From an uncultured Methylococcaceae bacterium (GTDB lineage: Bacteria; Pseudomonadota; Gammaproteobacteria; Methylococcales; Methylomonadaceae), in NCBI GenBank assembly GCA_903927955.1, contig CAIYOW010000028.1, forward strand, positions 1-47,274: 47,274 nt of DNA. Direction: 5' to 3'. Both the position numbers and the translations under genes were made by a program. The notes beneath the pieces were generated by a model. The model made no database searches, was not told where the DNA came from, and saw nothing but the letters and a program-made list of their open reading frames with translations. Positions 42,502 to 47,274 of this stretch are shown piece after piece; positions within the stretch are counted from its first letter, which is position 1; every line of letters starts with the position of its first letter.

Positions 42502-43686
42502 TCAGATCACTTGGTCTTTTTTCATCATCATGCGGATACCGCGGATAGCTTGGCGGGTGCGGTGTTCGTTTTCTATCAGACCAAAGCGCACATGGTCATC
42601 ACCATACTGGCCAAAACCGATACCTGGCGCCACCGCCACCTTAGCTTCCAACAGCAGTTTTTTAGAAAATTCCAAAGACCCCATAGCCAGATAGGCATCG
42701 GGAATTTTTGCCCAAACAAACATGGTGGCCTTGGGCTTTTCCACTGGCCAGCCTGTGGCGTTCAAGCCATCACACAAGACATCACGGCGCTTGCGGTACA
42801 TCTCGGCAATTTCAACAACACAATCTTGCGGCCCTTCCAAGGCGGCAATAGCGGCAATTTGTATCGGCGTGAACGTGCCGTAGTCCAAATAGGATTTAAT
42901 CCGCGCCAACGCCGACACTAATTGCTTGTTGCCGCACATGAAGCCTACCCGCCAGCCAGGCATGTTGTAACTTTTGGACATGGAGAAAAATTCTACGGCA
43001 ATGTCTTTGGCCCCCTCGATTTGCAGGATAGACGGCGGTTTGTAGCCGTCAAAGGCAATATCAACGTAAGCAATGTCATGCACCACCCAGATATTATGAG
43101 TTTTGGCCAGGTCAATGATCTTCTGGAAGAAATCTAATTCCACACATTGCGCGGTAGGGTTGCCGGGAAAATTGATGATCAACATCTTCGGTTTAGGCCA
43201 ACATTCCGCTATCGCCTTATGCAGCTCGTCAAAAAAATCCACGCCGGGCACCAGTGGCACATGGCGCAAATCGGCACCGGCAATAACAACGCCATAGGGA
43301 TGGATAGGATAAGCAGGATTAGGCACTAGCACCACATCACCCGGCCCCAGTGTGGCCAGTGCCAAATGCGCCAAACCTTCTTTGGAGCCTATGGTGACAA
43401 TGGCTTCAGTTTCCGGATCCAAATCCACATCAAAGCGGGTTTTATACCAGTCACAAATAGCCTTTCTGAGCCTAGGTATGCCTTTGGACATGGAATAACG
43501 GTGCGTGTCCTCGCGCTGGCTGGCCTCGATCATTTTATTGACGATATGCTTGGGGGTCGGCTGGTCTGGATTGCCCATACCAAAATCGATGATATCCTCG
43601 CCTTCCGCCCGTGCTTTGGCCTTCAACTCGTTGACGATATTGAAAACATACGGGGGTAAACGGCTTATTCTTTGAAATTGTTCCAT
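42502..43686 (-). CDS. alaC: Class I aminotransferase, AlaC-like
   Basis: 394 aa; [65 protein letters not shown]. Confidence 0.88.
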   Translation of the reverse strand: MEQFQRISRLPPYVFNIVNELKAKARAEGEDIIDFGMGNPDQPTPKHIVNKMIEASQREDTHRYSMSKGIPRLRKAICDWYKTRFDVDLDPETEAIVTIGSKEGLAHLALATLGPGDVVLVPNPAYPIHPYGVVIAGADLRHVPLVPGVDFFDELHKAIAECWPKPKMLIINFPGNPTAQCVELDFFQKIIDLAKTHNIWVVHDIAYVDIAFDGYKPPSILQIEGAKDIAVEFFSMSKSYNMPGWRVGFMCGNKQLVSALARIKSYLDYGTFTPIQIAAIAALEGPQDCVVEIAEMYRKRRDVLCDGLNATGWPVEKPKATMFVWAKIPDAYLAMGSLEFSKKLLLEAKVAVAPGIGFGQYGDDHVRFGLIENEHRTRQAIRGIRMMMKKDQVI

Positions 43687-44020
43687 TAATGGCTCTTAAG
43701 CTAGCAGGTGTTGATGCGGGCGGTTATAAATTGTTTACAGTACTGATGTATCGGCATTCTGTCAAATACTGCTGGCCAAAAAACATTATGGCATCATTAT
43801 TTTTCGCGCTGTACGGACACCAACAATGAACCAACCAATCCACAAAAATAGTGCGCCCCGACACCATACGCATGACTGATTAAACAAGTTTCTGTATAAT
43901 AAGTGCTATTGCCTTGCAAAAAATATAGCGTCACTGGCTTTATCTGGCTGACAAAGATTGCCTTCGCCCAACCCGTTTAATTACCCCCCCTACCCAACTC
44001 ATCATTTAGAGAAGATTCAC

Positions 44021-47000
44021 ATGACCACGCCCGTTACTTTGTCTGTTGCCAACGCCCTAGCTTATGCCAAAACCTCCGGCAACCCTATCGCCGTAGTGGA
44101 CTATGGCATCTATATCTTTCTTAACGCGGACGCATTAGCGGCTTTGGGCAAGCAACTGGTATCGATACAAGACACCAGCGACACCCCACCGTTCCCTTGG
44201 AGCATCAGCATAGCAGATGTGCTAGTGCTTGCCCCTAAAATGACTAACGGTTCAGGCAAGCCCGAAACCTTCAACTCCATTAGTGACAGTGCTGCCAATA
44301 TCGCCGCCAATGCTACGCAATTGCTCGCACTCGGTTCACAAATTGTACAGGGCGGTATCCAAGTCTATGACACCGCGGCGAATGTCATCGCCAAAGCCAG
44401 CGTACTAGCCACCTTAGGCACTGAATTGACCCTTATCATTAATGATACAGCTGCAAATGTAGCAGCTAATGTCAGCCAACTACTGGCGATGGGCACGCAA
44501 CAAATAGCTGCCGGTGCCATTAATGTCACCGACACAGCCGCCAATGTCACGGCTAACGCAACGGCTCTGGCAAAGCTTGGTGCCGAGCTTACTTTATGGG
44601 TTAATGACACCGCCGCCCATGTAGTCGCCTATAAGGCCCAACTACTTGCAATAGCACCACAATTAAGCAACGGCGGCATTAATGTCACCGACAGCGTAAG
44701 CAACATCCTTAGCAATGCCACCAACCTGACCCAGATGGGTGTCAGCCTGCCGGTGAGCGTAACACCAACAGGCTCACTCGCCATTATCAGTAACAACATC
44801 ACCAAGCTAATGGCATTGGGTAACGAATTTACTGGCTTTACCTTATCAAACGGCACCAGCGTTAGCTTCTTATCCAACGATGGCAAGTCGCTAACTATGG
44901 ATATGGCTGATGCCAGCACTTTCTACGGCTTAAAACTAAGCACACCCATCCGTGTTATTGATGACGGTAGCAATTTCGACCTTAATGCACTGGTGTCGAT
45001 GGGCAATCAGCTGCTATCTGTGCAGGACTCCACGGCAGGGGACAACCCCTTCTCTTCAGCCATCACGGTGGCACAGATGCTGGCACTTGCCCCCAAGATG
45101 ACCGACTCCTTGGGCAAGGCAGAAACGTTCAGCAATGTTACCGACACCGCTGCCAACATTAACGCTAACCAAGCCAAGTGGCTGCCATTAGGTAACGCTA
45201 TCAGTGGCTTTACCCTGCCCGACGGCACATCCATTAGCCTGTTGTCCTCGGACGGCAAATCGCTGACACTAGATTCCGCTGATGCGGTCAGCTTCTTCAA
45301 AGAAAAATTGACTGCGCCCCTCCATGTTATTGATGACGGCAGCAACTTCGACCTTAATACACTGGCAACCATGGGCAGCCAGTTGTTGTCCTTACAAGAC
45401 ACCACGGTAGGGGACAACCCCTTCTCTTCAGCCATCACGGTGGCACAGCTGCTGGCACTTGCCCCCAAAATGACCGATTCCTTGGGTAAGGCCGAAACGT
45501 TCAACAACATCTCCGACACGGCAGCTAATATCGTCGCCAACGCCACTTCACTGCTGGCACTGGTGGGTACACAAATCACCACCCGTAGCATCAACATTAC
45601 TGACAGCGTCGCCAACATCAACGCCAACCAAGCCAAGTGGTTGCTATTGGGAAGCGCCATTGGTAGCTTTACCGTGCCCAACAACAGCACCATCAGTATA
45701 TTGGCCTCGGATGGCAAATCCCTGACGATGGACATGACCGATGCCAGCAGTTTCTACAGTTTAAAACTCAGCGCCCCTATCCATGTTATAGATGACGGCA
45801 GTAGCTTAGACCTTAATGCACTGGTAACCATGGGCAGTCAGCTGTTGTCTGTGCAGGACTCCACGACAGGGGACAACCCCTTCTCTTCAGCCATCACGGT
45901 GGCACAGCTACTGGCACTTGCCCCCAAGATGACCGATTCTTTGGGCAAAGCAGAAACGTTCAGCAATATTACCGACAGCGTTGCCAACATTAACGCCAAC
46001 CAAGCCAAGTGGCTGCCGTTAGGTAACGCCATAGGCGGCTTTACCCTGCCCGACGGCACATCCATTAGCCTGTTGTCCGCGGACGGCAAATCGCTGACAC
46101 TAGATTCCGCTGATGCGGTCAGCTTCTTCAATGAAAAGTTGACTGCGCCCCTCCATGTGATTGATGACGGCAGCAACTTCGACCTTAATACACTGGCAAC
46201 CATGGGCAGCCAGTTGTTGTCCGTGCAGGACACCACGGTAGGGGACAACCCCTTCTCTTCAGCCATCACGGTGGCACAGCTGCTGGCACTTGCCGCCAAG
46301 ATGACCGATAGTGCAGGCAATGCTGAAACTTTCAGTTACATCACTGACTCATTGGCAAATGTCACCAGCAACGCTTCTAAGCTGCTCGCGTTGGGGTCGC
46401 AAGTAGCTGCTGGTGGCATTCTGATTACAGATAATCTGGCCAATATTGCCAACAACTCAACAGCACTCTCTAGCTTAGGCAACCGGCTTGCTCTAACTGT
46501 CACCGATACGGCAGCCAATGTGCTGGTCAAGCTGGATTACTTACAAAGTATTGCTGGGCAAGTCAATGGCATTTTCCTAACGGACGTAACAACTCCCAAC
46601 TTATCACTAACAGCCGCACAGCTCAGCAACGACCTGGCAATACTCAACACCATTGCCAGTAAATATACCTTCACCGTCAGTGGGGTAAGTGCTGCAAACT
46701 CGGTCAGCGTATTAGCAACCCTAGTAGGCAGCCAGCACGTTAAAACCAGTTCCATTGCAATAGTGGACACTGCAGCCAATCTTGGTGCGAAATTGGATAC
46801 CCTCCAAGCCTATGCAGCCAAAATATCCGGCATTGGCCTGACCGATGGGGGCACACCTTCATTGGCGGTTTCCGCCGCGCAGCTGACCAACGATGCAGGC
46901 ATATTGGGAAAAATATCAGGTGCTTACAATCTCTCGATCAGCGGTGTGTCCGTGGCCGGCTTGGCCGCAGTGCTGGCCAATAGCCATGTGCAGTCCGTGA

Positions 47001-47274
47001 CCGTGTCCGACACCGGCAGCCATATTGCCGCAGTGCTGGACTCTTTGCAGTCTGGTGCGGCAAAAATCACCGCCATCACCCTGACCGATGCGGCAACCCC
47101 GACGCTGACCGTCACTGCCACGCAGCTGGCCAACGATGCAGGTATATTGGGCAAAATATCAGGTGCTTACAATCTGTCGGTCAGCGGTGTGGCTGTGGCC
47201 AACTTGGCCGCAGTGCTGACCAATAGCCATGTGCAGTCCGTGACCGTGTCCGACACCGGCAGCCATATTGCCGC
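44021..47274 (+). CDS. Giant repeat protein (5' part; runs off window), DTAANV/DSVANI-type repeats; adhesin/RTX-like
   Basis: Open reading frame from ATG 44021 (MTTPVTLSVANALAYAKTSGNPIAVVDYGIYIFLNADALAALGKQ...) with no stop found when translated by hand over the parts checked; missing from the supplied track, probably because it has no stop in the window. Confidence 0.85.
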   Translation, partial: MTTPVTLSVANALAYAKTSGNPIAVVDYGIYIFLNADALAALGKQLVSIQDTSDTPPFPWSISIADVLVLAPKMTNGSGKPETFNSISDSAANIAANATQLLALGSQIVQGGIQVYDTAANVIAKASVLATLGTELTLIINDTAANVAANVSQLLAMGTQQIAAGAINVTDTAANVTANATALAKLGAELTLWVNDTAAHVVAYKAQLLAIAPQLSNGGINVTDSVSNILSNATNLTQMGVSLPVSVTPTGSLAIISNNITKLMALGNEFTGFTLSNGTSVSFLSNDGKSLTMDMADASTFYGLKLSTPIRVIDDGSNFDLNALVSMGNQLLSVQDSTAGDNPFSSAITVAQMLALAPKMTDSLGKAETFSNVTDTAANINANQAKWLPLGNAISGFTLPDGTSISLLSSDGKSLTLDSADAVSFFKEKLTAPLHVIDDGSNFDLNTLATMGSQLLSLQDTTVGDNPFSSAITVAQLLALAPKMTDSLGKAETFNNISDTAANIVANATSLLALVGTQITTRSINITDSVANINANQAKWLLLGSAIGSFTVPNNSTISILASDGKSLTMDMTDASSFYSLKLSAPIHVIDDGSSLDLNALVTMGSQLLSVQDSTTGDNPFSSAITVAQLLALAPKMTDSLGKAETFSNITDSVANINANQAKWLPLGNAIGGFTLPDGTSISLLSADGKSLTLDSADAVSFFNEKLTAPLHVIDDGSNFDLNTLATMGSQLLSVQDTTVGDNPFSSAITVAQLLALAAKMTDSAGNAETFSYITDSLANVTSNASKLLALGSQVAAGGILITDNLANIANNSTALSSLGNRLALTVTDTAANVLVKLDYLQSIAGQVNGIFLTDVTTPNLSLTAAQLSNDLAILNTIASKYTFTVSGVSAANSVSVLATLVGSQHVKTSSIAIVDTAANLGAKLDTLQAYAAKISGIGLTDGGTPSLAVSAAQLTNDAGILGKISGAYNLSISGVSVAGLAAVLANSHVQSVTVSDTGSHIAAVLDSLQSGAAKITAITLTDAATPTLTVTATQLANDAGILGKISGAYNLSVSGVAVANLAAVLTNSHVQSVTVSDTGSHIA
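45038..46310 (+). repeat. Long near-identical DNA repeats inside the giant ORF
   Basis: GGGGACAACCCCTTCTCTTCAGCCATCACGGTGGCACAG at 45038, 45410, 45869 and 46241; spacing 372, 459, 372 bp, all multiples of 3. Confidence 0.92.
46891..47274 (+). repeat. 243-bp (81-aa) period repeat inside the giant ORF
   Basis: cgatgcagg(c/t)atattggg...aaaatatcaggtgcttacaat...gtgcagtccgtgaccgtgtccgacaccggcagccatattgccgc at 46891 and again at 47134. Confidence 0.9.

Noticed and set aside
45038-46310. CRISPR-like regular repeats
   Set aside because: Spacing (372/459 bp) and open reading frame show protein-coding repeats, not a CRISPR array.
44110-47154. Series of minus-strand ORFs (e.g. 45007..45735, 45838..46320)
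   Set aside because: They are antisense shadows of the plus-strand giant repeat ORF; their mutual similarity simply mirrors the plus-strand repeats.

Overview
The window looks like a chromosomal segment of a gammaproteobacterial methylotroph, probably a Methylococcales-type methanotroph. This is inferred from gene content; I had no tools to confirm it. Main blocks: (1) rpsP-rimM-trmD-rplS on the minus strand. (2) A nitrogen-assimilation block: glnA, a divergent BBP2-type porin, glnK-amtB, with sigma54/NtrC-like sites. (3) Nitroreductase, a DODA-type dioxygenase, YceI, azoreductase, a LysR regulator, a phosphoesterase, gamma-glutamyltransferase and a phosphopantetheinyl transferase. (4) A minus-strand ribulose-monophosphate (RuMP) cluster, hps-phi-tkt-[two motif-repeat proteins]-tal-fba. 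(5) A HAD-IIA phosphatase, rimO, an HTTM/DCC fusion, small ORFs and metH. (6) An ISAs1-family element with TIRs and a perfect 10-bp direct repeat, inserted into the 5' end of a MntA/HepT-type toxin-antitoxin locus that is also frameshifted. (7) A TPP riboswitch with thiC, murJ, rpsT and an alaC-like aminotransferase. (8) The 5' part (at least 3.25 kb) of a giant repeat protein that runs off the window; the supplied ORF track does not list it. The best candidate for an undescribed system is the pair of adjacent proteins between transketolase and transaldolase. They carry 17 copies of a short [T/S]GV-x-[K/R]-Y-[L/V/M] motif. One has a signal peptide and a TM segment, the other is a long multivalent chain. 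I propose a scaffold, possibly membrane-anchored, for RuMP-cycle enzymes. No CRISPR array, tRNA or rRNA was recognised.
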